Position numbers and translations under genes: made by a program. Shown here one piece after another: positions 31,967-43,334 of a DNA stretch of 64,000 nt. Source of the stretch: Azorinus chamasolen (lineage: Eukaryota > Mollusca > Bivalvia > Cardiida > Solecurtidae); contig OY755239.1 of NCBI GenBank assembly GCA_963576725.1, forward strand, positions 58,125,453-58,189,452, written 5' to 3'. Below the pieces are notes generated by a model, which made no database searches, had not been told where the DNA came from, and saw nothing but the letters and a program-made list of their open reading frames with translations. How positions within the stretch are numbered: position 1 is the first letter of the stretch; every line of letters begins with the position of its first letter.

Positions 31967-32164
31967 TCTAAAACGTGCATAAAAAATCAAAATGTTCCGT
32001 ATACATGTAAACATAAAACAAAATAGTGTTAATCATCTGGAAGAATAATTACAATAACGATGTATGATTCGAGTATGACTGCGGTCACTTCTAACAATAA
32101 TATAACAGGTTCTTGTGTTAATTTCCTGCCCTGTCAATATTTACGATAAACAGTATAATACATA

Positions 32165-32545
32165 TACAATAGACCATGCTTTAAGTCATCCCCTCCTTTA
32201 AATTATATTTAGACACAGTCTCATTGAACCAATCTACCGGAAAGGAGGATTTACTAGAGAAAAGGACAATTTTAAAGTCGTGTAATTTTGAAACCATTGT
32301 GATAAATACAGCTATTGAGCAAATGCTCTATTTATCACAATGTTTCAAAATGTGACTTTTATAGAGGCGCCAAAATGCGTCTACAGGAGTGAATGTGTTA
32401 AGCAACCCTTAGTAACTGAACATAGGCGTTTCAAAACAGGTAGTTATTTAATGTGGGGGAAATGTAATTCAGAAAGCTCCCATGGTACTTTTTTTGTGTT
32501 ACCATTGCCTTCCATTATACTACCACATTTAAAGACTGAAACAAT
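32165..32545. mobile_element. TA-204 type MITE interrupted by TTAA-C
   Basis: Left remnant ACAATAGACCATGCTTTAAG resembles the 8142 subtype. After the insert, AGCAACCCTTAG, TTATTTAATGTGGGGG and AGAAAGCTCCCATGG continue it. The right end is degraded. Confidence 0.55.
32181..32401. mobile_element. TTAA-C MITE, nested
   Basis: TTAA at 32181-32184 and 32398-32401. GAAACCATTGTGATAAATAC pairs with the arm at 32327-32345. The family motif TTTACTAGAGAAAAGGACAA is present. Confidence 0.7.
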
Positions 32546-32618
32546 TTGGACTTCTTTGTAACGATTGTTTCAGACAGGTTTTAATGTTACTCGGTTGATA
32601 TCATGTGTGTAACAAACC

Positions 32619-32642
32619 CTCTCTCTCTCTCTCTCTCTCTCT
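32619..32642. repeat. (CT)12 microsatellite
   Basis: Twelve uninterrupted CT dinucleotides. Confidence 0.95.
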
Positions 32643-32668
32643 AAGTACCTTTTACATATCGAACATGT

Positions 32669-32824
32669 TGACCTTTCCCCTCATATAAACGAGATTCTAC
32701 AGTTTCTACCACCACCAACACATACTGTTTCCATGTACCATTATAAAACTTCAGCTTATGAAAATTCATGATACATGTACCATTATTTTTTGCATTAACA
32801 TTGAGCGGGGAAATGATTAATAAT
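32669..32824. repeat. TTAA-A MITE, core deleted
   Basis: TTTCCCCTCATATAAACGAG joins directly to ATTCTACAGTTTCTACCACC, so the core hairpin is gone. It ends GGGGAAATGATTAA. Confidence 0.6.
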
Positions 32825-32869
32825 TATGCATAAAAACGCGCTTTAACGTTATCTCGCTATTAGCGATAT

Positions 32870-32965
32870 AACTCGCATTTGCAAACAGCATTGCCATAGA
32901 TGAGAGGCCAACCAACTCGACGTCTCATAAGGGTCAAAACTAATTGACCCTCTGTAAATAGTTCC
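32870..32965. repeat. TTAA-D fragment
   Basis: ACTCGCATTTGCAAACAGCA, CAACTCGACGTCTCATAAGG and AATTGACCCTCTG follow the family order. Confidence 0.45.
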
Positions 32966-32966
32966 T

Positions 32967-33184
32967 TTAACCTTTTAGCCTGCTGAGCAACTTATTTTTA
33001 CAGAATTTTTTACCTACAACATTTTCAAAATTCAAGCTATAATCAACTTGACTACCAATATGCAATCATGGTGTCAAACAGTTTGGATCCTGATGAGACG
33101 CCGATTTACTCGGCGTCTCATCTGAATCCAAACTGTTTGCATACTAGGTATTCACTCATCCGCTTAAAGAAGGCTAAAGGTTAA
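32967..33184. mobile_element. TTAA-D MITE, complete
   Basis: TTAA at 32967-32970 and 33181-33184. Ends CCTTTTAGCCTGCTGAGC and AAGAAGGCTAAAGG. Hairpin CAAACAGTTTGGATCCTGAT with its complement around GCCGATTTACTCGGC. It lies reversed relative to 19748-19961. Confidence 0.85.
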
Positions 33185-33264
33185 AGTGATTGCGGTTTGG
33201 AACTAGTCAAAACTGCACACGATCCAATTTTCAGCAGGCATTACATTTCACAGCGGAATAAGAG

Positions 33265-33476
33265 TTAACCTTTCCTTCATGAATATTCATGTAAGAAATA
33301 GTGACGTCTTTGATATTAATTAGATTAATGTTATACTAGCACATGGACACAATAATGTTTTGATCATGGCACGAAGTGTAGAATCTGATCTATATTATAT
33401 CTATATAACAGAGCGCAAATAGGTCTACTCTGTTTGCCAATGCGTAGATAGGCGTATCTAAGGAGTAAAGGGTTAA
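33265..33476. mobile_element. TTAA-A MITE, one hairpin arm deleted
   Basis: TTAA at 33265-33268 and 33473-33476. Begins CCTTTCCTTCATGAATATTC and ends AAGGAGTAAAGGG. AACAGAGCGCAAATAGGTCT shows loss of the apex. Confidence 0.75.
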
Positions 33477-34221
33477 TAAATAATATTGCACTTGACCTGT
33501 GATAATGTGCTCTTGATTATACCTCCCAACATATTATGTCAAAATGTTATTATACTGTTTTCGTCACAACTCATCACAATGCTTGCAGTATGTCGATCGA
33601 GTAATTACAAGTACCCGAAACTGTCAGTGTAATTACACTAACTTCCTGGTAAAAACAACTCTTCCTAACCCTTATGATGCAGCACATATTAAGCCTACTC
33701 AACTCAGTATATATTTATGTATTATTCTTCCGATTCGTTATAGACTATCCCTCGAGCTTCAAACAGATTCAATCAAGATATGAAACCGCGCTACAACAGT
33801 GACCCTTCTGGATCCAAGATGTTTGCAATGGCCAGTCTGGTCGCCCATAGTATTAATAAGAGTTGAGAGTTGCGTTGAAAGAAGCAAATCAATTGCACCT
33901 CCGATGTAATTAGTTTACCACAGTATACCATGTGAAAACCTAACATGACAGAATGTGTTGCAACATAACCGTGTGTTCGCAGAAAAAATAAAACATTAGA
34001 GCAAAACATCGTGCCATTAAATTAATATGGAGGTTGCCAAGCTCGATTCGCCATATTGCAGTTGTTTTTTACTAATCTTAATTACTTCCCTGTGGAATAG
34101 GTTTATGAATGAAACTGGATATATGCCTAGTTTTCTGCACGCACTGATCACACGAATATTACAGCAGTATTAGTAAAAATGTGTACTAAGCAGTATTAGT
34201 GAAACTGCGGACACTGCTTTG
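33477..34221. other. No supported gene; dispersed repeat at 33533-33650
   Basis: The 79-codon frame at 33544-33783 overlaps the repeat shared with 10823-10915 (TGTCAAAATGTTATT, GAGTAATTACAAGTACCCGA) and is not a gene. A TTAA-D fragment (CTTCTGGATCCAAGATG) lies near 33806. Confidence 0.45.
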
Positions 34222-34342
34222 ACCCTTTCCCGGGTAACTGCGACCTGCCTTGCATTTGAAAACAGCTGGGACCCGGTTGAGACACTTAGTAACTCGGTGT
34301 CTCACCTGGGACCAATATGTTTCACACCCAATCAGTTGTATG
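34222..34342. repeat. TTAA-D MITE, partial
   Basis: CCCTTTCCCGGGTAACTGCG, CTTGCATTTGAAAACAGCTG and the hairpin GAGACACTTAGTAACTCGGT. The right terminus is unclear. Confidence 0.5.
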
Positions 34343-34721
34343 CAAATAATGATGTCTGTATCCGAATTATAGCAGTTAGTTCTCAACTTCTAATCTTCGG
34401 GCCTTTGTGTAGTGTCTAACGAGAGTTAGTAGCGAAGACAAAAAGCGGATGCTTGCAACAGTATTGAAGCATCAGTTAAATATATGTATATATAATGTAA
34501 TGCATATAATATATAACGTATACTAGATACACAAGGACTGCAAAAATATAGTCCAGCAAAATTCACCTGACGTTGCTGACCTCCATTATTATAAGTTCAC
34601 ACTACGCTGGGTTTCTATACGTATTTTCGGTAGGTTCCGTGATTTATTTATACGAGAGTGCACATGGTATATCCAGGTATACCAGATTAAATATCGTACA
34701 ACATTGATTAATGTATCGACA

Positions 34722-34818
34722 AGACTGTAGCTCAGATGGTAGCGAGGGAGAATTTATAATTGATTTTCCATACAGTCAGGTGTTACAGTCAGGTGTTCGA
34801 ACCACAGGCTATCCACCA
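34722..34818 (+). repeat. tRNA-like SINE head or tRNA pseudogene
   Basis: A box TGTAGCTCAGATGGTAGCG (34727-34745) and B box AGGTGTTCGAACCA (34791-34804) are about 50 bp apart. The arms do not pair into a normal cloverleaf, and a short duplication (ACAGTCAGGTGTT occurs twice) lies before the B box. Confidence 0.5.
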
Positions 34819-35245
34819 AAACATTTTTAAACATATTTCGATTATTTTGTGCTTACATGGATTTCCTTTTTTTCTCACATTATACTTTTTTTTATCATGT
34901 ATATTTCTGAATTTATATTTTCTTCATTACTTTTTTCTTTCTTGGTATATATTCATGTATTTGTTTCTTTCGAAAATTCATATTCAATACAAAACGCAAT
35001 GCATTTTAATCAATTCACATCTTCGCTGCTATCAGACGAGTCGTCTCTCAGGTCGACAACAAAGGCGTCCATGTGGTCATAAAAAGTGAAGATAAAAAGT
35101 GGTTCGCCTTCTGCTGAGGCATCTTGCGAAATGTTACCATGTGGCAAGCTGTGTCACGTGGTAAGAAAACAACGAAAATATCGTGTCTCCCGTGTATTTT
35201 ATTGTGTAAAATAAATAAATAATACATACAAAATATGTTTAATTT

Positions 35246-35320
35246 GCATGGGATTCGAACTCCGGACCATAACATTACAGTCAGTTCGCTTTATCCTCTC
35301 AGTTACACCAGAAGAGATCA
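35246..35320 (-). repeat. tRNA-like SINE head, facing the previous one
   Basis: On the minus strand TGGTGTAACTGAGAGG (A box, 35295-35310) precedes GGAGTTCGAATCCC (B box, 35249-35262). It points towards the plus-strand head at 34.7 kb, leaving about 430 bp between. Confidence 0.5.
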
Positions 35321-35942
35321 TTCTGACGACTGGCAATAAGGTTAACAATTTACTCGCATCATATACGGATGAGGGAATTTAGGCTATTTATTGGATTTAA
35401 ATTTACTCCAAAACATAACTGATATAAATGACGTTGTTCACCGAAGGTGTTTATCGGCAACATAAATGTGCAGATAGTCACATGAGAAGCAGGAATGGAA
35501 TTGTATTTTACTTAAAGGTGGAATTTAATGTTGTATGTGATCCGATATGGATCCCTCGATTCATTCGACTGTAACACGATTCACGGACTTATCGAGCTTT
35601 TTCGATAGTTTACGATGTACTGGCGATTATTGATTTATACTGCGTCATCTCTCTTTGCAAATGCGTGAAAAGGCGTTTATATACATGAGGGAAAGTGTTA
35701 AACGAATAGGTTGTTAGCGTAATTGGCTGCTGATCACATATAGAGCGGCCATAATCTTGCTCAGCAATGGTAAGACTTTATAGGTATGTTTTGGAAAATA
35801 ATGTAATCCTGTATAGTAATTGCAACAGAAGCTACCACTGTGTGTGAATCAAATAGTAATAATGCGCATACTCTTTGCACAGCCATTTTCTTCATGAAAA
35901 TCCATTCAAGAAATAATAAAAACATGCATTGTTTATTCACAC
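35321..35942. other. Mostly unexplained; TTAA-A right end at 35643-35700
   Basis: CTCTTTGCAAATGCGTGAAA and GAGGGAAAGTGTTAA mark the fragment. The rest is unrecognised. Confidence 0.4.
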
Positions 35943-36127
35943 TGTAGAGTCTGACTTAAGCAGCCATCAAAAAGATGTTTAATTATGGGTCTGTAAGTCA
36001 GATGGAAGCTTAATGCAGGTAAAACGTAATGTTTGCCGTATTAATGTGCCCAGCATTAAGCAACCACCTGTTTTTAAGACCCGTATGCTCAATAAATGAA
36101 TGTCCGCTTTAAGACAGATACTACTAT
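35943..36127. mobile_element. TA-204 type MITE, decayed
   Basis: GAGTCTGACTTAAGCAGCC, AGCTTAATGCAGGTAAAACG and AGCATTAAGCAACCACCTGT, ending GACAGATACTACTATA. The hairpin apex is lost. Confidence 0.6.
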
Positions 36128-36224
36128 AAAACTAATATTATAATTACGCATGACACAGAATTTATTTTTGTCATGGCAGAAACTGTAGAATCGGGCATAT
36201 ATAATACAGATACCATTTCACTTT

Positions 36225-36620
36225 TTTTGCAGACAGATTGGCCAATTCAGGCGTTTCCATTATGAGTCGTCTGATCAGGATCTGTTCTGTTTGCTTTTGG
36301 AATTACCGTAAACACTCGATATTACGAACACTCAAATACGTACCATTGTTGCTCTTTAACACAGGTGGCAGCTTAATGCAGAATGAAGACAGGCAGACAG
36401 TTCCTCTAAGAGCTTTCTGCATGACTTTCGCCCTGCCATAATCAGCCACCTGCCAACAAAGACATATAAAAATTACTAAAATGTCGTAGTATCGAGTTTT
36501 TACAGTATATAAATTTGATTCTGCAGTTTTTGTTGTAGCCAAACATTCTTGTGTCCATATGACATTATAAAAACAACAAATCAATAGCCATAATGTGTCT
36601 CATTTATATTCCTGAGGTAA
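36225..36620. mobile_element. TTAA-A MITE interrupted by a TA-204 MITE
   Basis: GAGTCGTCTGATCAGGATCT and TCTGTTTGCTTTTGGAAT precede the insert. After it, TATAAATTTGATTCTGCAGT and the CATTATAAAAAC arm continue as in other TTAA-A copies. Confidence 0.7.
36304..36507. mobile_element. TA-204 MITE nested in TTAA-A
   Basis: TA at 36304-36305 and 36506-36507 flank 200 bp. Ends CCGTAAACACTCGATATTAC and ATCGAGTTTTTACAG; inner GCAGCTTAATGCAGAATGAA and GAGCTTTCTGCATGACTTTC. Confidence 0.8.
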
Positions 36621-37528
36621 ATGAAGGTATGAGTATATTATCACGCATCGACGTACAAGAAAACATTTCATGACTTATACGATAGTCGTGTGCCTACTGT
36701 ATCAACGTTTGGACATTTGACTTGCAATATAACCAATTATGCATGGTGAAGATGCATTAGCAGATGCGTCAACGGTACTACAGTAATTGATATTCTCTTC
36801 TGAACGCCCCTGCGCTGATTGATAGAAACCAGAATCCAAGCATAAATTGTGTATGCGCAGCAACAAACATTGCTAATGCACCGAGCAGAAATTATCTGAC
36901 AAGTGATGCTTGCAGATCCATTCTTCTCCCCATCAAGAGTTCACCACTTGCATGGACCATGATAGACGACGACAGAATAGTTCCCCATTACAACATGACA
37001 AACTGCTCATGATATATATATCATTGTCATAAGTCGTCGTTTGATGTTCTCTAGAGGAACAAGACATTTTCTTAACCATTTATAATACACGCTGGTTAAG
37101 AACAAGTGATTTATGATAGTTCCTGCAAATAACAAAGAGCATTGTCTCTTACACACTGATGGCTTTTAACATAAGCTCAAGTTGTGGTGGGAATAGTTTG
37201 AAAACAAATACACAGAGAAAAATGCAGTATTTTGTATATTTTGTGTAATCTAGGACATTATTGTACAATTTGTTGTTGAAATTCTGGGTTGACTGTACTA
37301 TGACCAAATGTAGTATGTAACATTCGTTCGAGGCCAAATATATTTCATCTGCGAATATTATCGTCAGTCTATTTCTTGTGTCAAGATGAAATTTAATTCA
37401 ATTTTATTAGTACGTTTATAATAAAAGTGATTAAAGTTTTTTTTTAATTACCACACGTCTCATCAGGATCCAGATGGGTTACAAATGGTATCATTGCTTC
37501 GGCTATGTCAACCTAAGAGTTAAATGTC
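36621..37528. other. No supported gene or repeat
   Basis: A fragment near 37459 (CGTCTCATCAGGATCCAGAT) is a TTAA-D remnant. Otherwise unexplained. Confidence 0.4.
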
Positions 37529-37781
37529 TTAACCCTTTCACCGCCAATGTCGCAAAAAGCACCACGACAAATAGTGCAGTCCCAGATCAGACGCCGCCTT
37601 TTCAAGGTGTCGTCTGATCAGGGACTTCACTTTTTGTCTCAAACTCTATTTCTCTACATGTGCTTTATTCCTTTGAAATTTGCATTAATTTGCATATTAA
37701 TCCCGATTCCATACTTTACCAAATGATTTAACAAAAGTGGTTTGCAGACGACAATTAGGAATTTGGCGCCGAAAGGGTTAA
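37529..37781. mobile_element. TTAA-E MITE, complete
   Basis: TTAA at 37529-37532 and 37778-37781. Ends CCCTTTCACCGCCAATGTCG and ATTTGGCGCCGAAAGGG. The hairpin pairs CCCAGATCAGACGCCGCC with its complement. The two ends are not the same sequence beyond the first ten bases. Confidence 0.8.
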
Positions 37782-38986
37782 CCCACTATCAAAATTCCTC
37801 AACACAAAACTCTTTAATGAAATATGATGTTTTTTTTGTGTCAGTCATCTACCAATATGATCATGCATCCGTATAGCTGGACCCGTTTGTCTTTCAGTCA
37901 CTCGGTATGATTATAAAATAACATTGTCTTGTAAAGATGCTTTATTTATAAAAATAGCAAATTAATCTACACTTGTAAACTATTATAGGCTTGATGACAC
38001 TTTCATTTATACTGTTTTTCCCAGGCATCTGTGTTAGCAAATCATAATAAAACAAAACTTCAAATAAAGCAGGGTTGGATAGTGTGCTCATAAATGTCAA
38101 AAAGAGACGATATACTTAATTATATACGATAAAATGTAACGTGCAATTAATATTATGGTCGGTTAGATACCAAACAGGTGCTATGCAGACTCACTTTAAC
38201 ATTATCGCACTGCAGGGGGTTATATTTGCAATAGGGTTTTGATAGGTTAGCGAATAACCTGCATTTGTTTTTATTTCAGTTGCAATCCATATCTTCATTG
38301 CCAACTTGAAATTGTAGTAATACGTTATAATTAAACAATAATTCGTTTATGTTACGAATGTAAGCGTATGTCAAAACATTATTAGCAGCAAAGTATGACA
38401 TTTGTTTCATAAATATTCCTCAGCAGCTACCACCATGTAACTGCCAGTAAATCATCAAAATTGCCCCAAAATTATTGTATGTTGGCAAGACTACATAACC
38501 GAATCAAGATCAACAGTGTGATATCTGGATAAATGACAAACGTATAGAATGGTTCAATTCAGGCAAGCAACATTCAAGCACATGCGCACGCATGCACCCC
38601 ATACATGTATGCACTCCAAGTAGTCAGGTCAAGTAATATTCCTTTAGTTATACAGTCGGGTATACAGGACAACTAGAATAAGCTCTGTAGATGTTGAACA
38701 CCGACTCCGTATTATTATTTGCAAACAGTTTTTAACCAGATGAGAAGTTGAGTAATTCTGCATCCTGTCCAACTGTTACTTAATTTTGTAAAGTACTTGA
38801 AAAAAGTAAACTCTTTGAAACATGAAGCAAATATTACTTTTAACAGACGAAATGTATTTAGCAGGAAAAATGTGAATTATTGTGTATGTCGTGTACCAGT
38901 CCTCGTTACAAATACGTCCTTTGGTGCCGAATAACTTTTGTCTGTAAACAGTGCTGTCTGCTTCAAGTATGGGAGAGAACTTTCCA
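37782..38986. other. No supported gene or repeat in 1.2 kb
   Basis: No frame with a domain and no recognised TIR pair. A weak TTAA-D piece (TTTGCAAACAGTTTTTAACC) lies near 38720. Confidence 0.4.
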
Positions 38987-39232
38987 TTAATCCTTTCACC
39001 GCCGCAGTCGCATAAATGCACCAAGACAAATAGTGCAGTCCCAGATCAGACGCCGCCTTTTCAAGGCGGCGTCTGATCAGGGACTTCACTATTTGTCTCA
39101 TTCTCTATTTCTATATATGTGCTTTATTCCTTTGAAATTTGCATTTATGCATTTCATTTCCTTACTTTACTGAATGATTTAACAAACTTGGATTGCAGAC
39201 GAGAATAAGAAATTTGGCGCCGAAAGGGTTAA
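38987..39232. mobile_element. TTAA-E MITE, complete
   Basis: TTAA at 38987-38990 and 39229-39232. Perfect hairpin arms around CGCCTTTTCAAGGCG. Close to the copy at 37529 and in the same orientation. Confidence 0.85.
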
Positions 39233-39384
39233 ATTATGGTTTTAAATGTACAGTTTAGATCCTTTTGAGAGGCCGAACTACTCAGCGTACTCACAAGAAC
39301 TGGAAGTCGCTTTCTGGGGACGTCGGTGGTGAAGGACTTTAAGCCTTGTGCGCTGAATTATACGCGGTTATGCTGTCAAACATA

Positions 39385-39720
39385 TATTTATTTATCACAT
39401 AACTGTTCTTGTCTCCGGGTTAATATAACCATCGCGTATTGGTTTATATCTAACAGTGTGCAGTATAAGGTGCGGCGTCACATGATAAAGTCACATGATT
39501 CCCAATCATGGAAAAAGTCAAAACAAGCATGTACATTTACACGAAAAACGTTACAGATATGTGATAAAATGAATCTTACACTTGGGTTTTATTTGAGAAA
39601 CACTTTTCTTAAACTCGCACAGAAACAAATAGTCTCGCCTCAGGCTCGCTTAATAACTTTATTTTCTGGACTCGTTTAGGAAAAAATATCTAAAATGAAA
39701 TCTCGTGACAGATCCTATAT
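39385..39720. mobile_element. Inverted-repeat element, second copy of the 8985-9312 family
   Basis: Shares TTATCACATAACTGTTCTTG, the CGGGTTA block, TTTCTTAAACTCGCACAG, GGCTCGCTTAATAAC and GACAGATCC with the first copy. The hairpin is less perfect. Confidence 0.55.
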
Positions 39721-39851
39721 ACCTGTGTATGACAAAGGTTCAGATACTTTGTGTTTTCTCGCTGAACAGCTCCATTCTGACGAGACGATACATTTACTCC
39801 GATCTAATCACTTGGTATATTGCAACTTAGGGAACTCTTACAATATATGGG

Positions 39852-40152
39852 CTAAACCTTTCGTTGCCACGTGATGACGTCTGCAATCCTTCAATTTGTC
39901 GGTTTTGTCTATTTACTTTCAGGAAAGATACTCACAACATCAAACAGCTTGGATCTTGATGACACACAGATTTATTCGGCGTCTCATCAGTGTCCAACCT
40001 ATTTGCATAGGTTTTAATAGGTAACCCTAACCACTGATTTGTCGTTCCCGGCGAAATGGTTGAACTATTTAAATGTGCCCGGCATGTGCATGCGGGTAGT
40101 TTTTCAAAATGCAACTAATGCAGCAATGATTACGTACAGGCGACAAAGGTTA
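39852..40152. mobile_element. TTAA-D related MITE, long variant
   Basis: CTAAACCTTTCGTTGCC at the left and GGCGACAAAGGTTAAC at the right. Core hairpin AACAGCTTGGATCTTGATGA with GGCGTCTCATCAGTGTCC. About 300 bp, longer than its relatives. Confidence 0.55.
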
Positions 40153-40157
40153 ACAAC

Positions 40158-40371
40158 CTAACTCTTTCGCTGTCAAACTCTGTCGTCTGCTAACTTTGTC
40201 GTCTGCTACAAATTTTCGTTCTTTTAATTTTCTTCATTTTTGTTTCAAAACATAGTAACAGTAACAAACAGTTTGGATCCTGATGAGACGCCGAGTTACT
40301 CGGCGTCTCATCTGGATCCAAACTGTTTGCATAGGTAATCACAGATCCGGCATTGGCAGCGAAAGGGTTAA
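40158..40371. mobile_element. TTAA-D MITE (CCCTTTCGCTGCC subtype), complete
   Basis: 214 bp including target sites (left TTAA mutated to CTAA). The hairpin is perfect around GCCGAGTTACTCGGC. Nearly identical to 27052-27265. Confidence 0.85.
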
Positions 40372-40568
40372 CATAACATATTATACAGAGACAACAACAT
40401 ATATTACGCATTTAAGGTACCAACAACGTTGCATAGTCTGTATGAAGTGATGTCCCTGTTGTTAAAGCAAACGTTTTCATGCTGCTTATCAATTGTTCGA
40501 ATTTTTCATTTACAATATTTCACATGCTGCGTTGTCGTACAATATAATGTCAATGTACACGCCATTTT

Positions 40569-40735
40569 GTAAAACCTTTCTAAACCGGAATTATGGTAGA
40601 GAAGAATTTCGATACTTTTAGGCAGCTGGCTGCTTAATGCAGGACGAAAGTCATGCAAAAAGCTCCTGCAGGATCATTCTGTATGCCTTTCACGCTGCAT
40701 TAAGCTGCCACCTGTATCTGTATCTGATTAAGCTG
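40569..40735. repeat. TA-204 type MITE, right end lost
   Basis: AAAACCTTTCTAAACCGG, GGCTGCTTAATGCAGGACGA, the apex AGCTCCTGCAGGATCATTC, and GCATTAAGCTGCCACCTGTA. Confidence 0.6.
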
Positions 40736-41019
40736 AGTTTATATTGTGTGAATAACGTATAGCTCTCTTGGCAAATCGTATTAATTCCAAATGGATTTCA
40801 ACAAAATTAAAAATATATATGTGTATTTTGAAAGCGTACATATTGAACAGCAGGCAACGATATTAAGCTGAAAATGAACCTTGTTTTTTTTATTGAAATC
40901 AGACAGAGGTGCAGAGACAAACTACATACTATCCCGTAAGTGCTGTAAGACTGGTGTATGCTCAAATTGGTATTCTCACTCTGTTCAAGATATTGAGAAC
41001 CAACTCACTGAATGTCTAA

Positions 41020-41082
41020 CATGCTGGATCCTGGTGAGAAGAGGGATTAATCAGCATCTCGTCTGGATCCAATCTTGTTACA
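41020..41082. repeat. TTAA-D core fragment
   Basis: GCTGGATCCTGGTGAGAAGA with ATCTCGTCTGGATCCAATCT; ends not visible. Confidence 0.4.
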
Positions 41083-41410
41083 AATTCGAAGCATATTGCG
41101 ATGCGCAGGATAAAGTTAAAACGGTAGCAATGCTCAAAACAGGTGCAACTCAGACCTACTGGAATCTAACTTCACGGTGAGGCGTTTTTGTGATATCTGT
41201 TTGTTGTATAGAGGAGACACGCTTGCGATTTAACAATTATGTTTAGATATTACAATCTTAACGCCATCTAGACATTGTAGCTGCCTATTACATGGTGATA
41301 TAGGAGAAGATAGTGTAGCACTGTGCCATAATAAAAACATTCTTCACTGTATATTGTGTGAACTAAGGCAACAATTTGAACTGGTGGTGAAATTGATAAC
41401 AACAAAATAA

Positions 41411-41580
41411 TGCATTTGCAACGGACAGTTCTTGTTGGAGCCATCTGACCAGAATCTACTTTGTTTGCTCATGGAATTATATAGATATGATTCTATAGTT
41501 TCTGTCGTGGTCATTATAAAACTTTCGCTCATTGATATTCATGATGGCATTATTTCCTTCCTGAATATTTATCAGGTAAT
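41411..41580. repeat. TTAA-A MITE, partial
   Basis: TGCATTTGCAACGGACAG, TGGAGCCATCTGACCAGAAT, ATGATTCTATAGTTTCTG and TGATATTCATGATGGCATTA in family order. One hairpin arm is reduced. Confidence 0.6.
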
Positions 41581-41760
41581 ATGTTGATACATTTGACATT
41601 ATGTTTGAATTGATTATTGAAGAAGTCCAATCCTCACAATGTACCAGTACTGGACGAGAGATAATTGCAATATCACATTTTGTAATTAGCGTGCCATAAC
41701 AACATTCTACAATGCAAATTTACTCAATATGAAATATTATCATGTAATTGGTGCAGTCTG

Positions 41761-41889
41761 TTATAAGCGTTCCATGACAACACGCTCCAGTGCACCGTTA
41801 CCTAATGTGATGTATTCGCATATAACAAGTGATCTCTTATAAGCGTTCCATGACAACATGCTCCAATAGACCATTACTCAATATGATAT
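41761..41889. repeat. 76-bp direct repeat, 1.7 copies
   Basis: TTATAAGCGTTCCATGACAA begins at 41761 and again at 41837, with matching sequence for about 53 bp, just left of the TA-315 element. Confidence 0.75.
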
Positions 41890-42212
41890 ACAGTTGAACT
41901 TCGATAACTTGAACTTCAAGGGACCATACAAATTAGTACGAGATAACAGAAGTTCGAGTCATCCGATTTCTAATCTGAACAATTTCTCAAGGCCACAGCT
42001 TAATACAGGTCTAAAGTAATGCTGAAAGCTCTTACAGGAGCTTTCAACATTACTTTAGACCTGTATTAAGCTGTCACGTGTGTTTCTAGATATCTGTAGA
42101 GATACATTATTGGATCAACTCTGTATTGTAAGTTTTGGAAGGACTGAACTTGTTGTTCGAGTTATCCCGAAGTTCGAGTTATCCGAGTTCGAGATATCGA
42201 AGTTCAACTGTA
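41889..42212. mobile_element. TA-315 MITE, complete
   Basis: TA at 41889-41890 and 42211-42212; element 320 bp. Ends CAGTTGAACTTCGATAAC and GATATCGAAGTTCAACTG. Inner hairpin AGGTCTAAAGTAATGCTGAA with its complement, apex AGCTCTTACAGGAGCT. The CAGTTGAA ends with TA are typical of pogo/Tigger elements. Confidence 0.85.
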
Positions 42213-42679
42213 TTCGCATCTAAAGAGTAGTCTGTTAAGTTACATGCACTTATTGACAAATGCAAAATTAACAAGATCGTTAGAAATGAGGAAAACGGTA
42301 AATACGCTTCCATTGTATTTGTACTGTAATCTTTCGCTGACGAATAAACTCAAGAATAATAGGCTGAACCGAAACGAAGCTTCACCCTGACTTCGTCATT
42401 TACCAGTTTGTCTGATGAATATTCGTGTAAGAAATAATGATACTATCAGTATGCATTAGCTGATACAGATCAACTATAATAACTATTTACAGAAAGAAAT
42501 GTGAACTGGTTGATTATCTACCAATGCCTAAATATTCTTTAATATCCCAAGGCCATGAGCGCTGGAGTAGTGCAATATCATCCCTCTGGCTATATCATCA
42601 ACGCATAAAGTCCTGCATTTTGAGTCGTTTGGCGCTTTTTTAATCGAGATGCAGTCCCTACTGTGGCAGGAAAAGAATT

Positions 42680-42762
42680 GGCATTCATTTGCAAACATTG
42701 TAGACCAATGTCAAAATATCTCCTAGAGGAACCATCTGATTATGGTATGCAATGTTTGTCAT
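42680..42762. repeat. TTAA-A core fragment
   Basis: TTCATTTGCAAACATTGTAG, ATCTCCTAGAGGAACC and TGCAATGTTTG; ends not recognisable. Confidence 0.45.
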
Positions 42763-42810
42763 AAAAATTCTCCCAAATTATACATGTTCATACTAAAGAA
42801 ACGGTACCTT

Positions 42811-42990
42811 TAGCCCTTTCCTTCATATAAACATGTTTCCACGTATTTGTGTAGACTCAGATCAGAAAGCTCCTATAGGATCCCTCTGATCTGGATCTGC
42901 TCTGTTTGCTATTTCGTTATAACTATTTTGTCCATGAATATTCGATTGGTATCAAAATTTGGAATAAACATAGAACAGGGAAAGGGTTAA
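42811..42990. mobile_element. TTAA-A MITE, second right-arm type
   Basis: Begins TTAGCCCTTTCCTTCATATA and ends ACAGGGAAAGGGTTAA. Apex AAGCTCCTATAGGATCC; right arm as in 27281-27532. Confidence 0.75.
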
Positions 42991-43334
42991 ACAGTGGGAG
43001 AGTATTCCAATCTAGCAATCTAAAATCTAAATTTTCAGCATTCAAAGGGATAGAAATATAAGGCAATGTACCGTGTGAATTTTAGGAAATGATAGTGTGT
43101 TATTGAACCAGGAAGGGATGCAGAGAAACATTTATCTAACCATGATGCAAACATGTTTCAGTATCTCGTAAACAGCTGGATGGAGAAATGATAGAGAATG
43201 TTTAATTACTCATATTATGGTATTCATGAGTATGCATTTAGACGTTTTATGGAAATTATGGGATAATAGCACGTGAGTACCAAACTATAATTAACGGTAA
43301 ATATAGACTCTATTCTGTACATAAGCAATGTTAA

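Noticed and set aside
34722..34818. Functional tRNA gene
   Set aside because: A and B boxes are present, but acceptor and anticodon arms do not pair properly, and a duplication disrupts the variable region.
34760..35089. 109-codon frame rich in F, L and Y
   Set aside because: It is translation of a T-rich stretch between two tRNA-like heads, with no domain.
39326..39679. 117-codon frame as a gene
   Set aside because: It lies almost wholly inside the inverted-repeat element at 39385-39720.
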